Source: Isoetes taiwanensis
Taxonomy: Eukaryota > Streptophyta > Lycopodiopsida > Isoetales > Isoetaceae
Direction of reading: 5' to 3'
Length of the DNA: 64,000 nucleotides
Assembly: GCA_021234155.1 (NCBI GenBank)
Contig: JAJEKV010000002.1
Coordinates: 3,375,138 to 3,439,137, forward strand
The position numbers and the translations under genes are program-made. The notes under the pieces were generated by a model. That model did not search any database. It was not told the origin of the DNA and worked only from the letters and a program-made list of their open reading frames with translations. This document shows positions 53,732 through 64,000 of the stretch, one piece after another; within the stretch, counting starts at the first letter, position 1; every line of letters begins with the position of its first letter.

Positions 53732-55062
53732 GAAGACTTCTTGTGAGTCTTGTAGCTTGAGAACAACAGCTTGGACATCTTGCTGGTATTGATATAGGAC
53801 TTGGCGAAGGTGGAGGGGCAGGGGAATGTTGGTGATGGGTGCATCTGACGCCGAGAATTTTGATGAGAAGTTGTGGGTATAGATTCCGTGGAGGAAGAAG
53901 AGACAGAAATAGGCTTGGCGTTGTTTTGAACATGACCAGGAGAAAGAGGAGGGCGTGAAGTTTCAGCCTGCTGGTTGTGAGGAAGGGAATGAAAGGATTG
54001 ATGAGTGGACGCACGAGAAGTGGAAGGGGACCCGGGAACGGGAAGAGGAAGATAATGACGGATGAGTGCTTGAAGATGAGCACCCACAGTGGTTTCCAAG
54101 CCAGAAGAAGGGGCAGCTCTGACACGATCAATTTCATGGAGAAGTCTGAGGAACAAAGTTTGTGGCCAATCAATAGAATGAGGGGAGTATATAGCCATAA
54201 CAACAACATTGTAGAACGGTTTATTGATGTGGGTATTCTTGATGGAATACACATAGAATTTGCGCCACAGAAACTTTACAAAAATATCGTGGGTCTTTGC
54301 AATGTTTGTGAGCCGATGGGTGTTGGCCTGATAAGGAGCTTGGCCATACTGAGAGACATCCTGTTCCTGTAAGGCAGCCCAAGATAAGGAAGGTCTATGA
54401 AGAGGAATCTGGAATGCCTGAGAAAGCAATCCGGTTGTAAGCAAAATGGTGGTCTGATCAACCTTAGTGGCATATCCATCAGTGGTGTTGATCATATGAG
54501 TGACGAACTGCATGAGCTGCTCCGGATTTGGTGCAGGAAGTTCTTGCTTGGAAAATTCATAAAGCCCATGGCGTTCCAACGCGTCAATCCTGCCCCGGAC
54601 ACGCTGGGCATCGCGAAGGTGGGTGTGGAGAAAAATGATCGACTCAAAAAGAGCGGATCCCGTGGGAGCGAAGTTTGAAGTTGAGGAATTGGTGCGCCAT
54701 GGCAAAAGCGTCCTAAGGTAACGGAAGAGCCGGATGGAAGAAGCCGGAGGGCGGAGAGCTAAGAAGACAAAACGAAGATAGAGCGAAAATGTTTTAGGGC
54801 GCAAGCGGTGGCGAAGGCGTGATGAGGATGAAACAAAGAACAACGCTGATGGTGCCAGGTGGCGATAGATGCGAAGAAGGCGATTAAGAGGCAAAAATCT
54901 GGCTAAGTCCCCAAGTAGTGAAGGGAGAAGCGATGAACGATGTAGATGAGACGTGAATGAACAATCGGAGGTGACAACTAGCGAAGGTACAAACATTAAT
55001 TTCCGACGGGCTTGAAAGGAAGGAATGTCATTTAATGCAGGCAACTCGAAGTGGGATATCAT
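53728..55062 (-). CDS. N-terminal part of the accessory ORF (element 2), 444 codons open
   Basis: An unbroken 444-codon frame starts MISHFELPALNDIPSFQARR. Its folded part (about residues 150-330) includes ELPAPNPEQLMQFVTHMINT, ATKVDQTTILLTTGLLSQAF, HDIFVKFLWRKFYVYSIKNT and FLRLLHEIDRVRAAPSSGLE. A Ser/Thr/Pro-rich linker then leads into the coiled coil. The layout loosely resembles the 'putative plant transposon protein' domains found with Athila-type elements; this is a weak impression without a search. The segment HD.F.KFL.RKF..YS.KNT recurs in element 1. No signal peptide or clear membrane segment supports an envelope role. Confidence 0.65.
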   Translation of the reverse strand: MISHFELPALNDIPSFQARRKLMFVPSLVVTSDCSFTSHLHRSSLLPSLLGDLARFLPLNRLLRIYRHLAPSALFFVSSSSRLRHRLRPKTFSLYLRFVFLALRPPASSIRLFRYLRTLLPWRTNSSTSNFAPTGSALFESIIFLHTHLRDAQRVRGRIDALERHGLYEFSKQELPAPNPEQLMQFVTHMINTTDGYATKVDQTTILLTTGLLSQAFQIPLHRPSLSWAALQEQDVSQYGQAPYQANTHRLTNIAKTHDIFVKFLWRKFYVYSIKNTHINKPFYNVVVMAIYSPHSIDWPQTLFLRLLHEIDRVRAAPSSGLETTVGAHLQALIRHYLPLPVPGSPSTSRASTHQSFHSLPHNQQAETSRPPLSPGHVQNNAKPISVSSSSTESIPTTSHQNSRRQMHPSPTFPCPSTFAKSYINTSKMSKLLFSSYKTHKKSS

Positions 55063-55239
55063 AAAAAGGAAGTGTCAGAAGGTACCATGGCTAGATATGC
55101 GGCGGAAGAAAAGATTCCGGATTTAGAAATGGCCTTGCATTGCAACCACGTTGGCGATTAGCTGATTATCCGCGTCGGCGGTGGTGTCACGGTTTTGGCT
55201 ATATAAGACGAGCAGTGGTCGAAGCTGAGACACCAGTTC

Positions 55240-55500
55240 ATGATCAGGAGCGTGGCCGCTGTGAACGAAAACTGCACTATGCCGACGAACTGCCAGGAGT
55301 GGATTACCTGTAAGATGAATGATATTGACCTCTGGAAATGTCGTAACCGCGGTATTCCTATGGACGGTTGGTGCAGTGGGATGTCTGAGCATCCCGACCC
55401 GCTAACGAATGCCATGGAGGTGGTGCTGCATCTGCGCTGGGATCCTGAGCAAAACCTCTACTACATCCTCCGCATAACCTCTGCTCCAAACCCGGAGTAG
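55240..55500 (+). CDS. Small antisense accessory ORF (element 2)
   Basis: An 86-residue plus-strand frame contains CQEWITCKMNDIDLWKCRNR and GIPMDGW, then VVLHLRWDPEQNLYYILRIT and ends NPE. It is the counterpart of the element-1 frame at 40563-40727 (WITCKM, RNR.IPMD.W in common) and lies at the same place between integrase and the long accessory ORF. Downstream (55515-55565) ATTTTGTAAATAGGGCTCTG is tandemly duplicated. The function is unknown. Confidence 0.55.
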   Translation: MIRSVAAVNENCTMPTNCQEWITCKMNDIDLWKCRNRGIPMDGWCSGMSEHPDPLTNAMEVVLHLRWDPEQNLYYILRITSAPNPE

Positions 55501-55610
55501 GGGTGGTTTTAACTTAGGATTTTGTAAATAGGGCTCTGCCCATTTTGTAAATAGGGCTCTGCTCATAGCGGATGTATATGGGCAATGCCCACTTTTGTTT
55601 TTTGCCTCTA

Positions 55611-57690
55611 TTATAAATATAAATATGCCGCTTTAGTCACTATACGTAGAGTCGTAATTTTGTTTGTGCAGCATGTGTATGATATCTGTATCTTCAGTAT
55701 GAAATTGTTTTTTAAGAAAGCCATTAACCAAGCAATAGGTAATGGAGTGCCATCTAATTCTGCCAGCTTGAAAACGATGGGTTGTACAACTTGAACGATT
55801 TGATAAGGACCAAGCCATCTGAGCTTTAACTTCCCTGGAAAATTTTTGTAACGCAAAACCAAATCACCTTCTTGAAAAGTTTTGGCTCATGAGATGTTTG
55901 TCATGCAAAATTGCCTGAATTGTTGACCATGAAGAACCGAATATATGCATCTCGCCCTAAGGATTATCCAACTTTGTTCTAGTTGGTAAACTTCGTTCTT
56001 GAAGAGCTGCAGGTGGGTTATGAGTGGTAGCAAGGTGAAAATAAAGTGTCGGAAGAACATATTCAAAGGGCATCAAGGCTTCTTGTCCATAAACCAACTT
56101 GAAAGGAGTATGACCAATAGCTATCTTGAAAAACGGCGGTTTGTAAAGCCAAAAAGAACATGTTGGTAACTTTTAGGTGCCAATCGGTGCGAGGGAGGCA
56201 TCCTGATTTTCTTGAGAATAGTGATGAGAGTCTTGTTGGTGCTTTCCTACCAAACCATTCCCTTGAGGATAGTAAGGTGTGCTTTTGACATGATGGATGT
56301 GAGATAATCCGTCGGCTCTTTGATGGTGTGATTGACAAAATGAACACCGCGATCAGCGACCCGATTCCGTGGGACAACCAAAATGCATGATGATGTGCGT
56401 ATAGAAGGACCTTGGTACGTACTTGCGGTAGTTTATGCGGAAGGGCACAAGCCTCAGCCCATTTGGTAAGCGTGTCCGGTGATGACCGGAATGTAGGTAT
56501 GCGGGTGTGTCTTTACAGGAGGATCGATGGGCCCCACAAAGTCCATTCCCCATTTGCTGAAGGGGAAGTATAGAGCGGCGACGGCGTCCAGCGGGGAGGC
56601 GTCCACGGCCGTGGGCCTACCCACCGTACGTAATGGACATCACACATGCGCGTGGCGTGGGCATCCTTTGAAAGAGCGTGGGCCGAAATAGCTGCGAGAA
56701 GTATTTTTGCGTGTCGTGGTGTCGCGGTGAAAATGACCACCACCAAGCCCTTCATGGCATTGTCCGAACGATATCGGGCACTTCATGAGGAAGAACATTA
56801 AAGCGTCGGAGGACCATATCTTTGCAGCGTTTATGCGGATGGCCTGCAACCATAGTATAGTCCACGAACCTCCGCGGAGAAACCGGGACGGCGTGATTGA
56901 AGCTTGTATGGAGAGGCGGGATCTTGAGGAAGAGCACCGATGAGAAGATCTTCTTTGGAAGTTATGAACCAACGGCATGGCCATGACAAAAACAATGCGT
57001 CGGAAAGGAAATCTGAAACACCGTGGAGGGATCATGGTGTGGATGCGTGAGAGAGATAATCTGGTACAACATGAGATTTGCGGCTTTATGAACGATTTCA
57101 AAAGGCGAATTCTTGCGGCGAAGGACCCAACGAGCAATCACGCCTGGTAGGCGTTATTTGTTGATCAAATAAAAAGTGCTCGATGATCAACAAAAGAATT
57201 TGATCCGACCGCCAACAAATAATGGCGGGCGTTGGACACAAAAATTAAACCCAATGCCTCCCTCTCGGTGGCGAGTAGTTGAAGCTTCAGCCGGGATTGA
57301 GTTTTCTGGCGGCATAGCGGTTCGGTTTTATCGTGTGATCAAATGCTTGTGAGAGAACAACACCAATAGCAAATCTTGGAGACATCGACATGAACATGAA
57401 AAAGGCTTGTCCCATTGAGGAGGGAACAAGCCGCGGGGGGGCTGAGTAAAGCAAGATCTTCAACTGTTGGAAAGCAAGATCCGCCCAGAATTCCAAGCCC
57501 AAGTGGATTCATCACCCGTGAGTTTATGAATGGGATCAGCAATGGCTGCAAGTCCAGGAATGAAGGTGGAATAATAATTTACCTTGCCCAGGAAAGAACG
57601 TGTCTCTTTATGGGCATATTTGCCCTTTATTCCAAGATCTGGACCGTACATAGCGATCCTCATTTGTGGGATATGCATGTACAAATTTTT
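55611..57690 (-). pseudogene. pol of element 2: RT thumb, RNase H and integrase, frame-broken
   Basis: In sense order: HKETRSFLGKVNYYSTFIPG (57460-57684), the segment after the RT palm; RNase H-region remnants (56.9-57.4 kb); the integrase core with FSKWGMDFVGPIDPP at about 56510-56560; and 55611-55862 with GKLKLRWLGPYQIVQVVQPI then LAELDGTPLPIAWLMAFLK, the GPY/F C-terminal module. The RT palm with its DD motif and the protease are missing: coding stops near 57690, where other repeat DNA begins. Frame breaks are frequent here, in contrast to 48.3-54.7 kb of the same element. Confidence 0.8.
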
Positions 57691-57783
57691 GTATACTATA
57701 TATTAAGGTTTGCAAAATACTATAAGGTTTGAGAGAATGTACTTAATGGTGTTAATTTGTACACGTATTGTAAATTTTTTGAG

Positions 57784-58107
57784 GCTCTCGCTGCCCTACG
57801 TAACCCCCCGTGTGAATATGCACCCAAACCAAAGGGGGTTTAAGGGGGATTTTAATTTAAATGTGTAAAATGCAATGGTTTGTGTTAATAATGTTAGTTG
57901 TGTGTTAACTAAAATTTTTTTTGGCCCCTTCGGGGCCTTAAGGATGGTGTAGGGGTGTAGATATAGACATTATCTAATACTCTAATGATGGATGGTATAC
58001 CATAGCCTCACAAATCTAACAAACTAGAGGTGCTCAAATTATAGAAATTAAAACACTGCATAGAATTAGACATATAATATTATACCAATGCCAATATTAA
58101 TACATGA
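57784..58107. repeat. Dispersed repeat with two strong hairpins, copy 3
   Basis: Same orientation and nearly the same length as 3740-4068, with the GCTCTCGCTGCCCTACGTAA start and the GGCCCC-TTCG-GGGCC hairpin. It lies just beyond the truncated RT end of element 2. Confidence 0.85.
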
Positions 58108-58139
58108 GGTAGCATGTAATAATAGAATTTATTAATAAT

Positions 58140-59800
58140 GAACAAACAGTTAAATCCTCGTTGTTTTTTCTCCAAGTTAGATCATCTTATTTTGCCAAAG
58201 CTTTCCGTTTATTTCCTTCTTGGACTGCTGCGTCGACATACTTACGATAATAAGCAACCAAAGCCTTGGCAATGCTCCTGCTCTTTCTTAAGCCTTTGTT
58301 CTAGCATCTCCTCCTTGTCAATGAATTTATCAAGCACCTCATCTGATGGAACTATGCATTTCTCTGTCCGTCCAAACCAATGATAACGATTGTCTACCAC
58401 AAAATCGTTGGTGCAGGTATAAAGAGGAAAACACTTAATGCCGCATATGGAAATGGCAGATATGAGGCAATCTTCAATGCAGCTGGACATAAAACAGTTA
58501 AAAACCAAAGTGAGAAAAGGACTTTGAACACTAACATTACAAAAGCTTGCTTTCCTTCTTAAATATGCTACTTTCAGCTGAACAGTAGAAAAGAGGCTCA
58601 TTTCTAAAAACTTTAAAATTTGGCTTACCAAACAATTTAATGATAGAAAAAGATAGCATTTTCTTTGATGATAGGAATTGGGGCCTTCAATAGGAAAGAA
58701 GCATATAAATTAATTAACTGTTTAAGAACCAAATTCAGTCAAGTGAGCCCACAATGACTTAGTAAGAATAGAACAAAGCCAAGAACAAAAAACACAAGCT
58801 TATTTGCTTTGTCTTGCCGACTCACCATCATGAGGTGGTAACCAAGCATTATAGGCCCTGGCGAGGAAAATATGTTATTGCCTTTTCTTACGATTTTAAC
58901 CGCTTTTGTTAAGGCGAAAAATAGGGACACAAGTTTAGAACCTTAAACAACTTTAGCTTTTTTGTGACTTAAAAGCGTCAGCACGAAGCATCATGAGACC
59001 GAATAGAAGAAGTAGAAAGTTATAGCCCAAGAACACGTGATTAGAAAAAAATGAATAACCGGGTCAAACAATTATATACTCCTCAAAGAATGCGTAAGCT
59101 TCTTCCACTCTTTTATTTGCCTTGTTTGCTCCCTCAGATGGTTCTCTGAAGGTGTTGCATTTAAATTAAGTACTCTATGCGGCAACATATTTTCATCACG
59201 AATAGCATTGATTACTTTAGAGTACTTAGTGAAAGATTCCGCGATATACGACTCTCACAGCCACCTGCATCGCTGTTGCAGGGGTTTTACTATCCTTTTC
59301 CATCCGTACCAAAGACTGCTCCAAAGTCTCTTCACGACACAAATAAATAACAATATGCAAAACATAAAGTTATGTATCTATGACTCAAAAGCTGCAACTT
59401 AAATTAAGTTCTAAGGAGAAATAAAGAACACTCATGAAATGCTAGTTCACCGTTGCTTCCAGCTCCTTCACTTTTGCATGAGCAGATTCGAGTCTATCGT
59501 TTTGTTCACCATGCCCTTTTTTCTGTTAACCAAGTATTAGAATATGAGAATTGAATAGAACCACCACCGAATCTTTGCACCAAAATTTGTTTGAATGGGG
59601 TTGTTAGTGGGCCGAAATGCGTGGAGATAACCTACGCTTTGAAACTGAAACTCCTCAAAGAGAACTCCGGTCCAACGAAGAGAAGAACAAACGGAAAATG
59701 AAGATCTCGAATTCAGAGAAAAAAAATAGATTGTAGAACCCTAAAGCATGCCCTCTTTTCCACAAACCCTAAAATAAGAGAGCTCGATGCTTGCATGTGT
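58140..59800 (-). CDS. Unrecognised intron-containing gene for a coiled-coil protein
   Basis: Several minus-strand exon-like stretches lie in order. 59440-59525 reads KKGHGEQNDRLESAHAKVKE and LEAT, with an AG acceptor before and a GT donor after. About 59260-59335 reads TLEQSLVRMEKDSKTPATAM. About 59080-59240 reads AESFTKYSKVINAIRDENML then NHLREQTRQIKEWKKL. About 58180-58380 reads NRYHWFGRTEKCIVPSDEVL, DKFIDKEEMLEQRLKKEQ and, one frame over, SIAKALVAYYRKYVDAAVQE before a stop. The charged helices suggest a coiled coil. AAACCCTAAA boxes at 59700-59775 are typical of plant 5' regions. A frame break near 58270 may be decay or a base error. No family is recognised. Confidence 0.45.
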
Positions 59801-60300
59801 TTTCTGGGGACTAAAAAATAATTGGTTTTTTCATGGAGAAATATTCAAAGCGACCCGAACATTCCCTCTCACCCATGACGTGATCATGCGGTCGATAGCT
59901 TAATCATCCAAACGTACAATTGAGGTCTAGAATAGGATTTAGCGAGGGCCAATTTAGCCGATCATTACCTTTGTATCCCATTACCTCGAGGGTAGGATCT
60001 TTAAGAGTTTCAAATGTTGATAATACAGGCTACCTTGCCTTTGGGAAGATATTCACGTAATATCTTCCAAATTCTGTTGATTCTCGAAAAGATTTGGGAT
60101 TGAACCCATCCAACACCGGGCGGGGCTCTTCACCTCCATACCTGCTTGGTTCTTCACGATTTACAAATTTTAGTATGGAGGCTTGCAGTGAAAACTAAGA
60201 ATAGGCTAGCACAAGTGTGAGTAACCAGTTCTGGCCAATAAGACAATCCGAAAGGAATAAAAGGCTCAAAATCGAAGACGAGGAGGGATAAACCTGATCT
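59801..60300. other. No gene recognised
   Basis: Transitional sequence between the coiled-coil gene and decayed LINE DNA. I see no supportable feature. Confidence 0.4.
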
Positions 60301-60306
60301 TCCCGC

Positions 60307-60900
60307 TTGATAGCGCGAAATGATAAAGGATGGAGCAAGATGAAAACAATGTACCTTTGCCTTTATTATCTGAGGATCAACTCAAAGCCGCCTACCGGAT
60401 GCATGGATGTTTTAGGGACCCGGAAAGTTATTTGGCGAAACCCTGGTAAAATGAAAAGCTTTGGAGAAATTACAAAAGCCCGAAGAGCTAACGACCGAGG
60501 ATTTGGGCGGAATTTCTTTGAGCTCCTCCAAGAAATGGACAAGAACTGTCACATTAAGAGAATTTTTGGTGAAACAAGGTCATTCGGAAGCGTGACCGGG
60601 CCAGAAGTCTAAAAAATAATGCTTTTAGTCTATAAATGAGCTCCTCAATCTTGCTAAAAGCACTCTCCTTGACCTAGAAAAACATGAATTGGAACTCCAA
60701 AGCTCAATCGAAGCTGATCAGGAAGATGGGAGGATGCACGAGGATCATGTCATAGAGTACCACCGGAAGCAAAACCCTCAAGAAACTCCCCTCCAGGGCG
60801 ACCGGATCTTGAGCTGCGTTTCACAAAGAATATGGCATTTTCAAACCGAGGCTCAAGAAAGATACAAATACATGCAAAGATCGTAGAGACTCCAAATGGC
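60307..60900 (+). pseudogene. Decayed LINE ORF2 fragment (endonuclease to RT linker), tentative
   Basis: The plus strand reads GEITKARRANDRGFGRNFFE and LLQEMD...IFGETRSFGSV (60307-60612), which loosely follows the LINE endonuclease pattern 'F...l..m.L.d......ftW'. 60689-60886 reads HVIEYHRKQNPQETPLQGDR and IWHFQTEAQERYKYMQ, resembling the 'QrSRi.WL..gD.NT.FFH..a..R' linker. Identity is low and frames are broken, so this is a tentative call. Confidence 0.35.
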
Positions 60901-61099
60901 TTTTAACCCTCCGAGACTCAGCCAATCACACTGCAAAAATTGTCAAAACTTGAACAACTCCGGAATGTGCAATCCAAGCACAATGGAATGGTTGGGGACC
61001 GTAAATTGAGCAACAATTCCGTTCTTAGGCAAAGTGACAAAAACAAAGGTCAAAACTCTTCCATCTTACAAAAATGCTTTTGCTTAACTTAGGTTCTTG

Positions 61100-62130
61100 T
61101 GATAACCCCATTGATAAATCTAAGGCTAATTTGGATTATTTGGATCTACCGGTTTCAAGATCCCTCACGCTATTAACCTTTACCAGAAAGGACTTGATTG
61201 TTCGTTTCACATAGCCGCCCTTTCCATCGGGAAATCAAGTTCTCAACTAAAAACTCAAAGATCCCCCATTTAACCCCTGCTCAAGATTGACAGCGATCCT
61301 TCCAAATGGGGATAATTTTAGTGTTTTCAACACCACAAGAGGAAGTTAAGGCAAAATTGGTAACAATGATTTCTATATTATCCCGTTGGAGCCCGCAATC
61401 CCAACGGTGATTGCCTCAAGTCTCTGATAACTTGGATAGCACACCCAATTTGCCCCTCGCTCTTTGGACTCTTACTCATCCTGAAAACTATCTCGAGGGC
61501 AATCTTTGGGGAGATTATATATCTATCAATATCCCTCAGGACTAATTTTCCTTAAATGCGGTGATATCTAAGAAGATTAACTTCCAGAATGGAAAGTGAA
61601 AATTAAAAACCAAGCTAGCGAAGGAGATTCATGGACTCGATGTTATGCCCAAAAATTCAGACCTTATATCTCAAAGGTGCCCAATAACAAGGGAGGATCA
61701 ACCTAACTTTAAAGGCTCCCCTTATAATCGTGACAGGGTGGCCCCAAGAAGAGGTTGATGATAGTCTCGATTGATCATATCTGTGCCTCTAATGTTATCA
61801 TCCCCAAGCCCACCGAAGAGAGGAAAATAGAACTCCTCTCCTCGTGATACCGTGCCTATATATCCTCTCTTTGATAATAACCGAATTTCTTTGTCGTAAT
61901 TACTAACATGGAGATTAAGGTCAAAACCGGCATCATGACTCTCCTTCAATTAAAAGAGGACAATCACCAGGTTTCCATAATCCATTCTATAACTTTTACG
62001 TAATTCTCGTGATGATTTCGACTGCGGATGATGAAGGTTGGAAGCAAATTACTAAGAAGAGAGGTAGAGGGAGGAAAATCTTATGCCGGACCTATCGTGA
62101 AGTCAGCCCCAGAAATTCCCCATAGATCCG
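61100..62130 (+). pseudogene. Decayed LINE ORF1, tentative
   Basis: Plus-strand remnants include LTLLTFTRKDLIVRFT (about 61180), an Asn/Arg/Pro-rich stretch (NFKGSPYNRDRVAPRRG, about 61710-61760) and a C-terminal DDEGWKQITKKRGRGRKIL (62028-62085), which is typical of the end of plant LINE ORF1. The endonuclease start of ORF2 follows about 90 bases later, the expected order. Confidence 0.4.
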
Positions 62131-62175
62131 TAATGGAAAAATCCTTCAATCTTATTAAATGTATACTTTAAGGTT

Positions 62176-62620
62176 AATCCACCGAATCTCCAGGGAATCA
62201 ATAATCCTATCAAAAGGAACCAAGTAAGTTTGCCTTCCTCCTCAACCCCGATATTCTTTCATCCAAGAACACAAAATTCATGATCCTAACCATAAGTTAA
62301 TTATCTCAAGGGCTCTTCTCTAATTTCAGAATTAACACTACGGCTAATGATTCTTCCGTGGTATTGCAATTGCTTGGAATCAAATTAGATCTTCAAGTTG
62401 ACGGTATGATTCATTTACAATAGTTCAGAGATGGCAAAGATCCTAGTTGGGTAAAATAGGGATGGGTAAGATTTGGGGTTCCTTGGTTAATGTCTAATAA
62501 CCCTCCGATAGGATTGCTATTTGGAACAGTACCGAATTCCAGCTTAGCTAATTTAGAGATATAGATGATCTCAAGTGGTTAGGACTTCAACATGGTGAAA
62601 TCGATACTAGATGAACTCAA
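62176..62620 (+). pseudogene. LINE ORF2 endonuclease N-terminus, decayed
   Basis: The plus strand reads NPPNLQGINNPIKRNQVS, close to the apurinic endonuclease start 'WN.rGl.np.Kr..v'. It continues with PDI-like and EHK-like remnants, RALFSNFRINTTANDSSVVL and, near 62510, SDRIAIWNSTEFQLS (family pattern 'yaP....R...W..l'). Stops are frequent. This enzyme nicks target DNA to prime reverse transcription. Confidence 0.55.
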
Positions 62621-64000
62621 ACCCTACCAAGAGGGTTAATAACCCGCTCTAACTATGAACCTCAAGGCCAATGGCCAACCCAACCTGCTCACCGGTCCCA
62701 CCTATAGGGCTAACCTTATCCATGGTTTAAAGAGATTCTTACCTAAGTGAAGAGAACTTTTGATCAAGAGAGTTTAACCACCCGGCTTTACCCTATCTGA
62801 CACCTCGCCTGATTGTGGGTACCTCCAGATAGGTAATAAAAATACTCTGCAAAATCTTCTCAAAGATGGTATTAGCCTCTGTGATCATGATGATTTCAGC
62901 CAAACCCTGAATATCAAGTTTGCGCAATTATCATCCCAGGGCCTGAGGGTGATTTTGGTCGGATGTGGGGTGGTGGATTAACTTAGCCAAACATTAAATG
63001 TCAGGCTTAAAGTTTGGGGTAGAGAGATCCATTACTCAGTCACTTTGTGATAGCTAAAGGCACCCAACCGATCAACAGAGAAATTAAAATTCACTGAGAA
63101 AGTTTGAGCTTGAGCATTGCTAAGGGATGGAAGTTAAAAGTAAAGATTAAGGAGCTTAAAGGAGGATGAGAGATGCAATCAAATATTTTCATCAAGACTA
63201 AAACTAGAAATGGAAAATCGATCTAAGTGATATCAGAACTCCACTGGCCTCCTCGAGATAAGGATCTGGCAGCAATCATTTACCAAGATTATGGCCTACT
63301 CACCCACCCATACGAGATGGATAGATTCATCAATCTCGAGCAAGTTAGCCAGATCAACGATCTGATCCTTACTCACCTTTCATGGAGACTGCTGCGATTA
63401 TGGGCATGGAGCATCGGTCCCATTTCCCTGAGTTCTCCTCAAAAGGCTTGGCTAATCCTTCATGAAGGCGCTATCACTAAGCTTGCTAACAATTAGGAGA
63501 GCCGACGTCGGATCAACATAAGTCTCATCACGCTTATTCTAAGCCGGATTCTCCTCCCATCTCCTTCGCTTCATTTACCCACCTCTAACAAAATGTTATC
63601 TACAAGATTATTGCAAAGTACGCTGTGTCAAAAAGGTCATGGACTCCTCATTACAATACAACTGCTCATTCAAAGACAGTTCATCTTGGATAATGGTGAC
63701 TCGCCATTCTTGGTCCCGCAGTGGGGCCAAAAAGATTCCAAGCAAGATATAGCCTCCTGCTTGATACATAACAAAGGCTGACACCATTTCGCTAAAAGTT
63801 GTACAGTAATACTCAGTGAGGAAAGTATCAGTTTTTATTCAAAGCAATTTTAAACAATTCTAGGATCCGGCAGCTTCTTATCAATGGTGAAGCCAAATTT
63901 CTTGTAATCTGAGGGTTAAAACAGGATGCCCCTCTTAACTATGGAGGCCTTCATACGGCAGACCGGATGTACAAGACAGTATAACTCTATCAAAGCGCCT
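62621..64000. other. Decayed repeat DNA to the end of the window
   Basis: It probably continues the plus-strand LINE. A plus-strand frame at 63227-63496 is open for 89 codons (LTHPYEMDRFINLEQVSQIN, SLSSPQKAWLILHEGAITKL) but matches no motif I know. Nothing else is supportable. Confidence 0.35.

Noticed and set aside
53728-55062. Envelope-like protein of an endogenous retrovirus
   Set aside because: There is no signal peptide, furin-type site or transmembrane segment; the C-terminal continuation is a coiled coil and a basic tail.

Overview
The window looks like repeat-dense nuclear DNA of a land plant. The evidence is a broken PPR (pentatricopeptide) gene, Ty3/gypsy elements of the Athila/Tat type, several plant-type LINE fragments, a hAT element with an 8-bp target duplication, AAACCCTA-type boxes and canonical TATAAATA boxes. 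No bacterial, plastid or mitochondrial gene organisation, rRNA, tRNA or CRISPR is visible. I cannot name the species.

Layout. 1-10 kb: intergenic DNA with a 1.5-kb dispersed repeat present twice, a decayed PPR gene, and two copies of a LINE 3' end (one attached to ORF2 C-terminal coding). 10.1-12.6 kb: a gag zinc-knuckle fragment (+) and a truncated Ty3/gypsy pol (-). 12.8-16.2 kb: minus-strand, intron-poor coding stretches, among them an unmistakable divergent histone H3 fold, a Lys/Glu-rich coiled coil, three 204-bp tandem repeats and a TATA box. 16.25-29.87 kb: a 13.6-kb block bounded by perfect 33-bp inverted repeats. It holds several short minus-strand coding stretches of unknown function, three of them behind TATA boxes, a tandemly duplicated ~0.9-kb unit and a family of ~70-bp palindromic elements. 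30-36 kb: short tandem repeats, a LINE ORF1 (-) and a LINE ORF2 3' end (+).

36.38-47.42 kb is a complete ~11-kb Athila/Tat-like LTR retrotransposon (-) with matching LTRs and a TAGGT target duplication. 47.4-48.3 kb is a LINE endonuclease fragment. 48.3-57.7 kb is a second, related element in permuted order: gag lies on one side of a single LTR, and the accessory ORF, integrase and RNase H lie on the other. Its accessory ORF is cut by a 1,081-bp hAT element. 57.8-58.1 kb repeats sequence found at 3.7 kb. 58.1-59.8 kb resembles an intron-containing gene for a coiled-coil protein. 60-64 kb is decayed LINE sequence (+).

The most notable points are the histone-H3-like reading frame among mobile DNA; the 13.6-kb inverted-repeat block of unknown genes; the shared accessory modules of the two LTR elements (a long 3' ORF plus a short antisense ORF conserved in both); and a patchy excess of GCGG-like motifs and one-base frame breaks that suggests uneven consensus quality. 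Almost every frame is interrupted, so most genes are reported as pseudogenes or fragments.
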